DNA of 19,698 nt from Bacteroidaceae bacterium (GCA_017557475.1 JAFYYO010000347.1:1-19698), one strand, 5' to 3'; positions 1 to 9,393 are shown, counted from the first letter of the stretch. Numbers and translations are program-made. The notes: generated from the letters alone by a model not told the origin.

Positions 1-140
1 ATGCCTACTGCAAGCCAAGAGCTTTCGCCAGCGATAAGGCCATAACCGGTTTCGGGCTCAGCCACTTCGACACTTTCAGTCGAGCAAGCTCCAAACAGCA
101 GACCTGCTGCTGCAAGAGCGAATAGATAAAACTTTTTCAT
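1..140 (-). CDS. Partial lipoprotein, probable fimbria-locus subunit (N-terminus only)
   Basis: Only the first 46 codons are in the window; the gene continues past the left edge. It begins MKKFYLFALAAAGLLFGACS: a charged start, a hydrophobic stretch and an LFGAC lipobox, so it is very probably a type II signal-peptide lipoprotein acylated at Cys19. The mature part starts with an acidic Ser/Glu-rich linker (STESVEVAEPE), common in exported Bacteroidales lipoproteins. It lies 62 bp downstream of the DUF3868 gene on the same strand. From established Bacteroidetes locus structure, DUF3575 and DUF3868 genes commonly precede FimA/Mfa-type fimbrillin genes, so a fimbrial subunit is the likeliest identity. 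That is inferred from context: too little of the mature protein is visible to identify the family. The start is the ATG at 140. Confidence 0.8.
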   Translation of the reverse strand, partial: MKKFYLFALAAAGLLFGACSTESVEVAEPETGYGLIAGESSWLAVG

Positions 141-202
141 AATTGATTAATAAAACACAATTAAAAATTAATAAAAAGATTAATTAATACTGATTTTCTT
201 AC

Positions 203-1675
203 TTAATATTGTAATTTACGGATTGCTTCACGGTTGCGACTTACGTCGATGCCCTTACGCTCAGCCTGATCGAGCAGGCGAGTGGCCTCGTCGTAGCGTC
301 CCTTGAGGATGCAGAGGACGGCGCGTGCGTTGATTGCCTCACCACTGTCGCCTGCATTCTTCAGCAGGGTCTCAGCCTTAAGTTTGTCGCCTTCATGCAG
401 AGCGACGTTGGCCAGGTTGATGACTGCTGCAGTAGAGTCGGGATAGATGTTGGCAGCCTTCTGCATAACTTCGTTGTACTCATCGCTATAAGGCTGGTAG
501 GTGTTAGCCACTTGCCAGAGTTCGTAGAGTGAGAGTTGATAGGGACGTGTCTTGTACATCTGCTTTGCCTCTTCAAGTGTAAAGCGACGGATATTGAAGG
601 TGATGTCGTAGTCGGAGCGACGCAGGCTGGGATATACGTTCTTCAGCAAGTAGTAGTACTCCTGCGGATATCTTGCCTTGAGGTTCTGTTCGTCGCGGTC
701 GGCTCTGTTTGTGATACCTTCGTCGAGATCGCTCAATACCTTGTCGATGATTCCGAGAATCTCTTCACGATGTGGCAGATCGTCGGTGCTCATCTCGTCG
801 ACAGCCTGACGCAGTCCTATCCAGTTCTCAGGTGTAGCCTCAGCAGGAGCGAAGACGTCAGCAGGCAGGTCGTAGGCCTTGCGCACATAGTCGGTGAGCG
901 ACTTAGCACGGTTGATGGCAAGCATGCTGTTGTGCTGGTAAGGAGACTCGGGTGATGCCCAGCCGTGTATCTTGATTTCATGCACGGTGATATTGGGATC
1001 CTGCACCATGATGTCGAGAGTATCGGTAATCTTCCGCATTTCGCGATAGTTGTCCATGTAGTCGATCTTCGTCTCCCACCTGTCCACAACGTAGTTGATG
1101 AATGCTGAGCCATGCAGGTTGAGCATGGGCTTCGAGGGATCTGGAGTGACATTGGCCAGGTTGATGAGTGGCAGAGGATCGATAGGCAGCTGACGCACTA
1201 CGGAAGGAACTGCAGGCAGATCAGAGAGGTCGCCGCAAGCACACATGTCCTCTTCGAGGCGCAACTGGCTACGTTCCATCCATGACTGGTAGGGAACGTT
1301 GCTGTGATAGTATTCTGTCTGAGCCTTTCCTTTGTTGCGCTTCACGTGAGAAGCGTCGCGATAGGCCTTGTTCGAGACACCGCGCTTGTAGAGCACATAC
1401 TCTCTACGGCTGTCAATAACCAGAGGTTCGAAGGCAGCCTTCTGTGTGCCGTCGTGAGAATAGAGCACGGGATGCATCACCACCGACTGGTTTTGCTTGA
1501 GCTTAAGTTCGTCGAGACAAACATCCATTGTGAGCACCATCTGCTCGTCCTGGGGTGTCAGCATAGCATTCTTCACCTGCGTCTGGCCGTCGCTCAGCGT
1601 CTGTGCGCTCAGCGACTGCGAGGCCAAGATAACGAGGCCTGCAAGAATATGGCGTGGATTGATGGACATATACAT
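203..1675 (-). CDS. DUF3868 / OmpA-like / TPR periplasmic or outer-membrane protein of a fimbria-type locus
   Basis: A 490-residue exported protein with three visible parts. Residues 1-25 look like a Sec signal peptide ending SLSA|QT. Residues about 26-180 resemble the Bacteroidales DUF3868 domain (regions QMVLTMDVCLDELKLKQNQSV and VLYKRG). Residues about 190-265 resemble an OmpA C-terminal peptidoglycan-binding fold, with IKIHGWASPES followed by N249 and INRAKSLTDYVRK. Residues about 380-475 are helical TPR-like repeats (AVINLANVALHEGDKLKAETLLKNAG, then ARAVLCILKGRYDEATRLLDQA). It follows the DUF3575 gene by 24 bp and precedes a lipoprotein gene, so one operon is likely. A role in assembling or anchoring a surface fimbria is inferred from this neighbourhood, not from a known activity. 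Two in-frame starts exist (1675 and 1669, MYMSIN or MSIN); the sequence does not decide between them. Confidence 0.85.
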   Translation of the reverse strand: MYMSINPRHILAGLVILASQSLSAQTLSDGQTQVKNAMLTPQDEQMVLTMDVCLDELKLKQNQSVVMHPVLYSHDGTQKAAFEPLVIDSRREYVLYKRGVSNKAYRDASHVKRNKGKAQTEYYHSNVPYQSWMERSQLRLEEDMCACGDLSDLPAVPSVVRQLPIDPLPLINLANVTPDPSKPMLNLHGSAFINYVVDRWETKIDYMDNYREMRKITDTLDIMVQDPNITVHEIKIHGWASPESPYQHNSMLAINRAKSLTDYVRKAYDLPADVFAPAEATPENWIGLRQAVDEMSTDDLPHREEILGIIDKVLSDLDEGITNRADRDEQNLKARYPQEYYYLLKNVYPSLRRSDYDITFNIRRFTLEEAKQMYKTRPYQLSLYELWQVANTYQPYSDEYNEVMQKAANIYPDSTAAVINLANVALHEGDKLKAETLLKNAGDSGEAINARAVLCILKGRYDEATRLLDQAERKGIDVSRNREAIRKLQY

Positions 1676-1699
1676 TATTATATTATATTATAAAGGGGG

Positions 1700-2281
1700 T
1701 TAGAGGTTGTAAATCAAGTTAAGGGCCAGTTTTGTCGGACCGAAATAGTGATAGTGACCGCTGTCGGTCTGTGTGCCGCACTTCTCGCATGGGAACTTCT
1801 TGTACTTCAGATAGTCGTAGCCCACTCCAACGACACCCTCGACGCTGAAATGGCGGCTTACAGGCCACTGATAGCCATAGACAAGACCACCGCCGACATA
1901 CCATCCTTCATAACGATTGTTACGAAGACAGGGGGCGATGCCCATTGGGAACTTCACGCCGCCGGCATTGAACTGACCACCCATGGCGTGGAAACCTACG
2001 AAGTGACCGTTGAACTTCTCGCAGAACCAATAGCGCGCCTCGGGCTGCAGAAGCCAGTGGCGAATCTTCTTGTTGTCTTTGAACGTCCAAGGGTTGAGAC
2101 CGAATGTGGTGTCAAAGGTCCACTTGGGAGCCAATCCCACCTCCATGCCGATGTTGGGAGTCAGGCTGGCATCATACAACAGGTTGTTCTTCAACGAGAT
2201 CTGCGCCTCTGCCTGTTGGCCTCCGGCTATAAAAGCCAACAACAACAGCGTTCGGCCTAGGGTTCTTTGCATGTATTGCAT
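1700..2281 (-). CDS. DUF3575 outer-membrane beta-barrel-like protein
   Basis: A 193-residue protein. Residues 1-26 look like a signal peptide (hydrophobic TLLLLAFIAGGQQAEA, cleavage before QISLKNN). The mature part matches my memory of the Bacteroidetes DUF3575 family: it opens SLKNNLLYDASLTPNIGMEVGL and alternates aromatic and glycine-rich strands (WTFDTTFGLNPWTF, EARYWF, GWYVGGGLVYGYQWP, VEGVVGVGYDYLKY), ending in a hydrophobic NLIYNL strand, as expected of a small outer-membrane barrel. A CEKC pair sits at residues 165-168. It is the first gene of the minus-strand locus, behind a Bacteroidetes-type promoter about 115 bp upstream. DUF3575 genes are commonly found beside DUF3868 and fimbrillin genes; the molecular function is unknown to me. 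The alternative start at 2272 (MQRTLG) is equally plausible. Confidence 0.85.
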   Translation of the reverse strand: MQYMQRTLGRTLLLLAFIAGGQQAEAQISLKNNLLYDASLTPNIGMEVGLAPKWTFDTTFGLNPWTFKDNKKIRHWLLQPEARYWFCEKFNGHFVGFHAMGGQFNAGGVKFPMGIAPCLRNNRYEGWYVGGGLVYGYQWPVSRHFSVEGVVGVGYDYLKYKKFPCEKCGTQTDSGHYHYFGPTKLALNLIYNL

Positions 2282-2395
2282 ACTTTAAGTTTTTATAAAA
2301 AACGTTACTATCTTTCTTACTTCTTTTTCGATTTTGGATTCTCACCGCACTTTATCTTCACGTATGCGCGTACAGGTGCAATGACAAAATCGTGG

Positions 2396-2425
2396 CAAAG
2401 GTACAACATTTTCTCATTTTACAAA
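2396..2425 (-). promoter_or_regulatory. Bacteroidetes-type promoter for the DUF3575 operon
   Basis: Read on the minus strand, TACCTTTG (2403-2396) matches the TAnnTTTG -7 consensus of Bacteroidetes sigma-ABfr. A TTTG lies upstream at 2425-2422 with an 18-bp spacer, close to the usual 19-21 bp. The predicted leader before the start codon at 2281 is about 110 nt. The same TACCTTTG octamer occurs in the gyrB and tRNA-Glu promoters of this window. Confidence 0.7.
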
Positions 2426-2658
2426 TGTCATTTCTATATTTTATACACCTGAACCCTTATTTTTTAACGTTTGTTAACGGATTTATACGTAATAATGCCA
2501 AAATTATCGGTGTTTTTGCCATAGAAAACGAGAAAAAGTGTTGGATTTGGTAAAATATTACAACTTCTCCTTAAAATTGCCTAAAAAATGCCCTAAAAAT
2601 GCTTGGGGAGATTAAACTAAAAGGCGAGATAAATGTCGACGAAGGAGGCGAGCACAAA

Positions 2659-2878
2659 CACTCCACGTTATGAAGGCAAACATTACACGTTATGTTGGCA
2701 AACATTACACGTTATGATTGCGATCATTACACGTTATGTTTTCAGATGCTCCACGCGATGTTTCCAGACTAGGCACGTCTAGTTGGCGAATTAGCCACGC
2801 CTAGTTGGGGAATTAGCCACGCCTAGTTGGGAAATTAGCCACGCCTAGTTGGGAAACTAGACTGGGGTAGTTGGAAGA
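2659..2878. repeat. Tandem repeat array 1: ten 22-bp units switching from one sequence type to another
   Basis: Ten consecutive units of exactly 22 bp, starting at 2659, 2681, 2703, 2725, 2747, 2769, 2791, 2813, 2835 and 2857. Each unit is a 6-nt left part, an 8-nt core and an 8-nt tail. Units 2-4 have left part CATTAC and core ACGTTATG (type A); unit 1 has the same core after CACTCC. Units 7-9 have TTAGCC and ACGCCTAG (type B). Unit 5 (core ACGCGATG) and unit 6 (CTAGGC, ACGTCTAG) lie at the switch. Unit 10 is degenerate and keeps mainly the final TAG and TTGG. Tails are related in both types (TTGGCAAA in unit 2, TTGGGAAA in units 8 and 9). Most units carry an imperfect dyad centred between core positions 1 and 2. 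There are no unique spacers. Confidence 0.93.
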
Positions 2879-3147
2879 CGCGATTCGTCCTCCCCAAAAT
2901 CGACCTTTGGTTGAGGAAACGCCAAAACTGCAATTTTTGCCCATTTCATCGGGAAAATTCATCCTTATAAGGCAGACAAAATCGACCTGTTTTTACGTCA
3001 AATTTCAGGGCTAAACAGAGGTAAAAACATAGGGAAATTGGAGAGTTAGAGCCGTCAAATCCGACAAGGCAAATCTGTTGTTTAAGGTTCTTAAGGTCTT
3101 TATAGTGGAAAAAGTAGTTCCTCAAAGTGTTTTTCTTCCCCATTTGC

Positions 3148-3178
3148 TTGCAAATGTGAAAGAAAAGTTGTACCTTTG
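3148..3178 (+). promoter_or_regulatory. Bacteroidetes-type promoter for gyrB
   Basis: TACCTTTG at 3171-3178 matches TAnnTTTG, with TTG at 3148-3150 and a 20-bp spacer (within TTTGCTTG, 3143-3150). The expected transcript start near 3184 gives a leader of roughly 30 nt before the gyrB ATG at 3213. Position, strand and spacing all agree with the Bacteroidetes consensus. Confidence 0.8.
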
Positions 3179-3203
3179 CATGCAAAATAAAAGAAAAACG
3201 TAA

Positions 3204-5217
<2,014 letters not shown>

Positions 5218-5232
5218 CATTCCTGAAAACAG

Positions 5233-5259
5233 AAGCGGCAGCTCGATGAGCTGCCGCTT
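5233..5259. terminator. Strong hairpin between convergent gyrB and rpsT, likely bidirectional terminator
   Basis: A perfect 12-bp inverted repeat, AAGCGGCAGCTC (5233-5244) and GAGCTGCCGCTT (5248-5259), with a 3-nt GAT loop. It lies 46 bp past the gyrB stop and 29 bp past the rpsT stop. On the minus strand it is followed shortly by TTTT within CTGTTTTC; the plus side has no clear T-run, so termination of rpsT is better supported than that of gyrB. Confidence 0.75.
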
Positions 5260-5288
5260 ATACGTTATAGCGAAAAGATTGTGGCTTA

Positions 5289-5543
5289 TTAGCCGAGCTT
5301 CTGGATGTACTTTGCCAACTTAGACTTGAGGTTAGCTGCCTTGTTTGCGTGAATAACGTTGATCTTAGCGAGCTTGTCAAGTGCCTTCTGAACGCTGGGA
5401 TACATCTCGATTGCTGCAGCCTTCTCGGTTGTAGCACGAAGCTTGCGCACTGCATTACGCATAGTCTTGGCGTAATAACGGTTGTGGAGTCTTCTCTTCT
5501 CCTCCTGACGGATGCGCTTAAGTGATGATTTGTGATTAGCCAT
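5289..5543 (-). CDS. rpsT: 30S ribosomal protein S20
   Basis: An 84-residue, very basic protein matching the S20 family from end to end: the N-terminus [22 protein letters not shown], the central helix [17 protein letters not shown], and the C-terminal helices [34 protein letters not shown]20 binds 16S rRNA early in 30S assembly. The gene lies 39 bp downstream of tRNA-Glu on the same strand, and the only recognisable promoter is ahead of the tRNA. The two are therefore probably co-transcribed, with tRNA processing freeing the rpsT message. The perfect hairpin downstream is its likely terminator. Confidence 0.96.
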   Translation of the reverse strand: MANHKSSLKRIRQEEKRRLHNRYYAKTMRNAVRKLRATTEKAAAIEMYPSVQKALDKLAKINVIHANKAANLKSKLAKYIQKLG

Positions 5544-5582
5544 CTGTTTTTCTTATTCTTATTTTATTACTTGTTTCTTTAG

Positions 5583-5654
5583 TAGTCCCTAGGAGAGTCG
5601 AACTCCTCTTTAGAGAATGAAAATCTCTCGTCCTAACCGATAGACGAAGGGACC
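5583..5654 (-). tRNA. tRNA-Glu (anticodon TTC)
   Basis: The minus strand folds as a full 72-nt cloverleaf. The acceptor is GGTCCCT/AGGGACT (first pair G-U). The D stem is GTCT/GGAC and the anticodon stem AGAGA/TCTCT around loop TTTTCAT, giving anticodon TTC. The variable region is AAAG, the T stem AGGAG/CTCCT with loop TTCGACT, and the discriminator base is A. CCA is not encoded (the next bases are CTA), so it must be added after transcription. It is followed by rpsT in the same orientation. Confidence 0.97.
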
Positions 5655-5720
5655 TTACCTTCGGCTTTAGCAAATGCTTTTTTGCCAGTGCTTTTGAGTA
5701 CGGGGGCTCAATTGCGGGTG

Positions 5721-5751
5721 CAAAGGTATAACATTTTCCGAGACTGGCAAA
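5721..5751 (-). promoter_or_regulatory. Bacteroidetes-type promoter for tRNA-Glu and rpsT
   Basis: On the minus strand, TACCTTTG (5728-5721) is a consensus -7 box and TTTG (5751-5748) sits upstream with a 19-bp spacer. The predicted start is about 60 nt ahead of the mature tRNA 5' end at 5654, leaving a leader to be removed by RNase P. It is the only clear promoter upstream of the tRNA and rpsT. Confidence 0.75.
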
Positions 5752-5852
5752 ATAAAATCGAGGAAAAATGTTCATTTCTTTGCATTTTTCCTGTTTTATG
5801 CTGTTTAGTTGTACGATTTTACCTAACTTTACATTGGTTTTTGAAGGATTAT

Positions 5853-6581
5853 ATGCTTGAGACGACTCGCGGCATCGTGCTGCATTACAACCGATATAAC
5901 GACGACAGTGCCATTGTGGACATCTTCACACAGTCGCGAGGCAGTGTCTCATTCCTTGTGCGCGACCGCCGCAGACAACGCAAAGGGAACCTTCACACCA
6001 CTCTTCTGCGCCCCCTCAACATCGTAGAACTGGTGTTCGACTTCCATCCTTCGGCATCACTACAACGGATTCAGGAACTGCACAACGCCCATTGTTACAC
6101 GTCCCTGCCCTACGACCCTATTAAGGAGACTGTAGCTTTGTTCCTGTCAGAGTTTCTTCATAATGTTTTGAGAAGCGAAGTGAGGAACGAGGAGCTATAC
6201 CATTATATATTATATAGCCTGCAATGGTATGACGCAACAAGCGATGGATTGGCTAATTTTCACATTGCTTTCCTCATCCGACTAACGCACTACTTGGGCT
6301 TCTGGCCTAACATTGACACAAAAAACATGCTGTCCTTCTTCGATCTGAAAGACAGCATAGCCACAGACACAGAGCCTCAGCACAATTTCTTCCTAAAAGG
6401 TGAAGAAGCGGCGAGATTGCCCTTGTTTCTCAGAATGAATATACGAAACATGCATAGTTTCCGCTTGAATCGAAGCCAGCGCAATCGCATCCTGGATGTG
6501 CTGACGGCGTACTACAAGCTGCATGTGCCAGAGTTCCGCGACCTACGCTCGCTTGATGTGCTGCGCGAGGTTTTGGCTTAA
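5853..6581 (+). CDS. recO: DNA repair protein RecO
   Basis: A 242-residue recombination mediator of the RecFOR pathway, which helps load RecA onto SSB-coated single-stranded DNA. The N-terminal OB-fold is recognisable in MLETTRGIVLHYNRYNDDSAIVDIFTQSRGSVSFLVRDRR, with a basic strand (RDRRRQRKG) suited to DNA binding. The rest is the alpha-helical domain, including FLSEFLHNVLRSE, LIRLTHYLGFWPN and a basic C-terminal segment. I chose the ATG at 5853: the frame is open to 5682, but those 57 extra residues overlap the tRNA promoter on the other strand and do not resemble RecO. The CxxC zinc-binding cysteines found in many RecO proteins are absent here, where LGFWPNIDTKNMLSFFDL occupies that region. 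TAACTTTA at 5824-5831 could be a weak -7 box. It converges on ftsZ across a repeat array. Confidence 0.9.
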   Translation: MLETTRGIVLHYNRYNDDSAIVDIFTQSRGSVSFLVRDRRRQRKGNLHTTLLRPLNIVELVFDFHPSASLQRIQELHNAHCYTSLPYDPIKETVALFLSEFLHNVLRSEVRNEELYHYILYSLQWYDATSDGLANFHIAFLIRLTHYLGFWPNIDTKNMLSFFDLKDSIATDTEPQHNFFLKGEEAARLPLFLRMNIRNMHSFRLNRSQRNRILDVLTAYYKLHVPEFRDLRSLDVLREVLA

Positions 6582-6582
6582 G

Positions 6583-6603
6583 AAAAACTAGGCACGGCTA
6601 ATT
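6583..6603 (-). terminator. Possible rho-independent terminator for ftsZ formed by the last repeat unit
   Basis: On the minus strand the unit nearest recO reads AATTAG (6603-6598), a 6-nt loop CCGTGC, then CTAGTT (6591-6586), running into five consecutive T (6587-6583). This resembles a short intrinsic terminator about 100 bp past the ftsZ stop. The stem is only 6 bp with one G-T wobble, so support is modest. Confidence 0.35.
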
Positions 6604-6675
6604 CGCAAACTAGACACGCCTAATTGGCAAACTAGACACGTCTAATTGCCCAACTAGGCACGGCTAGTTGAGAAA
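6588..6675. repeat. Tandem repeat array 2: four 22-bp type B units between recO and ftsZ
   Basis: Four units of exactly 22 bp starting at 6588, 6610, 6632 and 6654. The left parts are CTAGGC or CTAGAC. The cores are ACGGCTAA, ACGCCTAA, ACGTCTAA and ACGGCTAG. The tails are TTCGCAAA, TTGGCAAA, TTGCCCAA and TTGAGAAA. Each unit with its upstream AA forms an AACTAG...CTAATT or AACTAG...CTAGTT dyad. The last is a perfect 7-bp inverted repeat, CAACTAG (6651-6657) and CTAGTTG (6664-6670), around GCACGG. The array fills most of the 122-bp gap between the convergent genes. Confidence 0.92.
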
Positions 6676-6703
6676 ACAGGTTGAGCTGCTACTCAAATCC
6701 TCA

Positions 6704-8014
6704 TCAAAGGTCGAAGGCGACACCCATTGTCGGTGTATCACTCTCCTGAGTGGGAGAACTCTTCTCTTTGATCTTGTTTGTCTCCTCCTTCGTACGATTG
6801 TAGACGGGACGAGCATCCACCATTGAGATGATATCGTCGTTGTCGAGATCCTCATCCGTGAAGATGTAGGTGTTGTGGCGACGACGACGAACGGGCGTGC
6901 CTGTCGAAGAGCCATAATAGAAGCCCGCACGCTCCTCGTTGTAGTCTTCTCGTTCCTGATCGACGGCCGTCTTTTCCAGTTCCTTCTGCTCGACTATGCC
7001 GCGAACACCAGGCACGTTCTGAAGTCCGAAGCCTGTGGCCAGCAGCGTAATCTTCACCTTGTCGCCAAGGGAACTATCAGTTGCTAAGCCCCACTTCGTC
7101 TCCACATCCTTGCGGAAACGGCTCATAAAGTCGTTCACCTCGTTCATCTCCTCCATCATCAAGTTGCCCGACTCGTTCTCACTACAAAAGTTGATGTTGA
7201 GCAGCACCTTGCGGGAGTTGAAGATGTCGTTGTTGTTGAGCAGCGGACTGTTCAGGGCTTCGTCGATTGCTTTCGTAACACGATTCTCACCTTCGCCATA
7301 GCCTGTGCTCATGATGGCAACGCCGCCGTCCTTGAGGACCGTCGTCACATCCTGGAAGTCGAGGTTGATGGTGCCGTGCATCGTAATAATTTCCGCGATG
7401 CTCTTAGCAGCAATACTGAGCGTGTCGTCGGCCTTCGCAAAGGCATTGATGACGGTCAGCTCGGGATAAATCTCGCGCAAACGCTCGTTGTTGATAACCA
7501 GCAGCGCATCTACATGCTTGGCAATCTCCTCCACGCCGTCAAGAGCCTGATTGATCTTCTTGTTGCCCTCGAACTTGAAAGGAATGGTAACGATGCCGAC
7601 AGTCAGTATGCCTGCATCCTTCGCACACTGTGCAATGATAGGAGCTGCGCCAGTTCCTGTGCCGCCACCCATGCCTGCGGTGATGAAGACCATGCGTGTG
7701 CCGTCGTTGAGCATCTCGCGAATGTCGTCGATACTCTCTTCTGCACGCTGACGTCCGACAGCAGGATTGTTACCCGCACCAAGGCCGTCCTTGCCCAACT
7801 GCAAGTGGTTGGGAACTGGCGAGTCGTTGAGTGCCTTCTTATCAGTATTGCAAACCACGTAGGTCACCTCGTGTATGCCTTCGCGATACATGTGATTGAT
7901 GGCATTGCCACCACCACCACCGACGCCCACTACCTTGATGATACAAGGATTCTCCGTCTGGTGAAAATTGAAGTTAATGCCACCCATTGGCTTTATGTTC
8001 TTTTCTTCTGCCAT
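6704..8014 (-). CDS. ftsZ: Cell division protein FtsZ
   Basis: A 436-residue tubulin-like GTPase that polymerises into the cytokinetic Z-ring. GTP-binding motifs are clear: VVGVGGGGGNAINHM (28-42), the tubulin signature GMGGGTGTGAAP (114-125), and the synergy loop NLDFQDV (217-223) with Asp219 and Asp222 supplying hydrolysis to the neighbouring subunit. The globular core ends near residue 342. The rest is a charged variable linker with an RRRRH patch (376-380) and an acidic DEDLDNDD stretch (387-394). ARPVYNR (401-407) loosely resembles the conserved FtsZ tail motif, but about 29 residues follow it, ending PTMGVAFDL. The gene ends in two consecutive TGA codons. It is the last gene of the dcw cluster, 32 bp after ftsA, and converges on recO. 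Confidence 0.97.
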   Translation of the reverse strand: MAEEKNIKPMGGINFNFHQTENPCIIKVVGVGGGGGNAINHMYREGIHEVTYVVCNTDKKALNDSPVPNHLQLGKDGLGAGNNPAVGRQRAEESIDDIREMLNDGTRMVFITAGMGGGTGTGAAPIIAQCAKDAGILTVGIVTIPFKFEGNKKINQALDGVEEIAKHVDALLVINNERLREIYPELTVINAFAKADDTLSIAAKSIAEIITMHGTINLDFQDVTTVLKDGGVAIMSTGYGEGENRVTKAIDEALNSPLLNNNDIFNSRKVLLNINFCSENESGNLMMEEMNEVNDFMSRFRKDVETKWGLATDSSLGDKVKITLLATGFGLQNVPGVRGIVEQKELEKTAVDQEREDYNEERAGFYYGSSTGTPVRRRRHNTYIFTDEDLDNDDIISMVDARPVYNRTKEETNKIKEKSSPTQESDTPTMGVAFDL

Positions 8015-8046
8015 AGTTGTATCTGTTTATCGTTCAAGGTATGTTA

Positions 8047-9393
8047 TTATGCGTTCTCTTCTCCGTCAGGCTCATCGGAAAGCATCTTCTCGAAGGTTTT
8101 CCAAAGACGACCAAGAGCAGAGGGGCCTTTGGGCTTCTCTGGAACTTCGGCCTCAACCTTGCTTTCAGGCTTTTCCTGAGGTTCGGGTTCTTCCTCTTTC
8201 TGCTCAAAGTCGAACAGGTCCTTAACAGGAGCCTTTGCAATCTCGCCCACACAGTTCTCTTTGCCTGCCAACAAGAGAGAATAGAGGGTGTAGAGGCGGT
8301 CTGGTTCGCCTACCTGAACGCCAAAAGAGATGGTTACATTCTCAGGTAAACCCTTGGCTATGCGTACGTTGAGGTCGCCTCCTGTTTGTCTTGCAAATGC
8401 CTTTGGAAGGTCTGGGATGCGTGCTGCGCCACCTGTCAGGATGATGCCCGAGAGCATTTTATCCTTGTAAGCCGAGATGTGATGCCATATGTTTGCGATA
8501 ATCTCTTCGTAGCGTGCCTCTACAATCTCCTGCAGTTTCTCCTCGTCTTCAGTGCGGTCGAAGCTCAGGTTGATCTTCTGTCCCGTCTTGTCTTCGCTGT
8601 CGGAACGATAGGCTGTGCCGTATTTCTTCTTCAGTTCTTCTGCCTCTTCTGCTTCTACCTTCAGGCTGGTGATGTCGCTTGTCACATTCGAACCGCCAAG
8701 AGGAATAACGCATAGATGGCGCAAGATATTGTTGAAGTAAACGCTCACGGTAGTCGTATCGGCTCCCATATCAACAAGTGCACAGCCAGAACGTTTCTCG
8801 TTGGCCGTGAGCAGGGCGTCTGCTTCACACAGAGGCGAGATGAGTACTTCCTGCACTTCCAAGCCTGCGCCTTTGACACATTTGCGGATGTTTTCCTCCA
8901 AAGTAGTGCGGGCAATGATATTGACGAAGTTCGCCTCGAGCATTTCTGCCTGCATGCCGACGGGATCGACAATGCTGCGACTGCCAATAGTAAACTCCTG
9001 CGGCACGACTTCCTTTATCTCAGCATTGGGATAAACGACGCCGCTGTTTGTGTCATGCATCTTGTCGATAATCTTGTGTGAAAGCAGTTCAAGGCCGTCG
9101 AACTGCAAAAGCACGCGATTATGTACTGAACGTAGCGATTGTCCGCCCAGGCCTACATAGACGCTATTGACTTTTACACCCAGCTTGTCGCTCAACTTGT
9201 TGACAACTCGAGTCAGTGCCTGAGTTGTCTTGTCGATGTTGTCGATGATGCCTTTGCGAATGGTGTTAGGCGATTCTTCTTGGGCAAAGGCAAGCACCTG
9301 CATACTGCCGTCAGGTTCCTTTTTGCCTGCGATAGCACGTATAGCTGTCGATGCCAGCTCTACTGCAATGATAATGTCTTTTTCTGGTCCCAT
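8047..9393 (-). CDS. ftsA: Cell division protein FtsA
   Basis: A 448-residue actin-like ATPase that tethers FtsZ to the membrane and recruits later divisome proteins. Nucleotide-binding motifs of the actin/Hsp70 superfamily are visible: IIIAVELASTAIRAIAG near the start (phosphate 1), ALVDMGADTTTVSVY (205-219, phosphate 2) and GIILTGGAARIPDL (316-329, adenosine). The FtsA-specific 1C domain lies at about residues 85-170. After an acidic, proline-rich linker (about 395-425), residues 425-440 (SALGRLWKTFEKMLSD) look like the amphipathic membrane-targeting helix, with a further acidic tail EPDGEENA. It precedes ftsZ by 32 bp. The 278-bp gap to upstream ftsQ holds a repeat array and no recognisable promoter. 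Confidence 0.96.
   Translation of the reverse strand: MGPEKDIIIAVELASTAIRAIAGKKEPDGSMQVLAFAQEESPNTIRKGIIDNIDKTTQALTRVVNKLSDKLGVKVNSVYVGLGGQSLRSVHNRVLLQFDGLELLSHKIIDKMHDTNSGVVYPNAEIKEVVPQEFTIGSRSIVDPVGMQAEMLEANFVNIIARTTLEENIRKCVKGAGLEVQEVLISPLCEADALLTANEKRSGCALVDMGADTTTVSVYFNNILRHLCVIPLGGSNVTSDITSLKVEAEEAEELKKKYGTAYRSDSEDKTGQKINLSFDRTEDEEKLQEIVEARYEEIIANIWHHISAYKDKMLSGIILTGGAARIPDLPKAFARQTGGDLNVRIAKGLPENVTISFGVQVGEPDRLYTLYSLLLAGKENCVGEIAKAPVKDLFDFEQKEEEPEPQEKPESKVEAEVPEKPKGPSALGRLWKTFEKMLSDEPDGEENA

Noticed and set aside
2659..2878. CRISPR array
   Set aside because: Unit length is 22 bp in total with no unique spacers: the whole unit, tail included, repeats. The arrays are scattered in several gaps and no cas gene is present in the window.
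2946..3185. Minus-strand open frame of 79 codons upstream of gyrB
   Set aside because: It overlaps the gyrB promoter, has no recognisable domain, signal or promoter of its own, and lies in AT-rich intergenic DNA.
5682..5852. N-terminal extension of RecO by 57 residues
   Set aside because: The extension crosses the tRNA promoter region, is not RecO-like, and the family's N-terminal OB-fold begins right at the Met at 5853.
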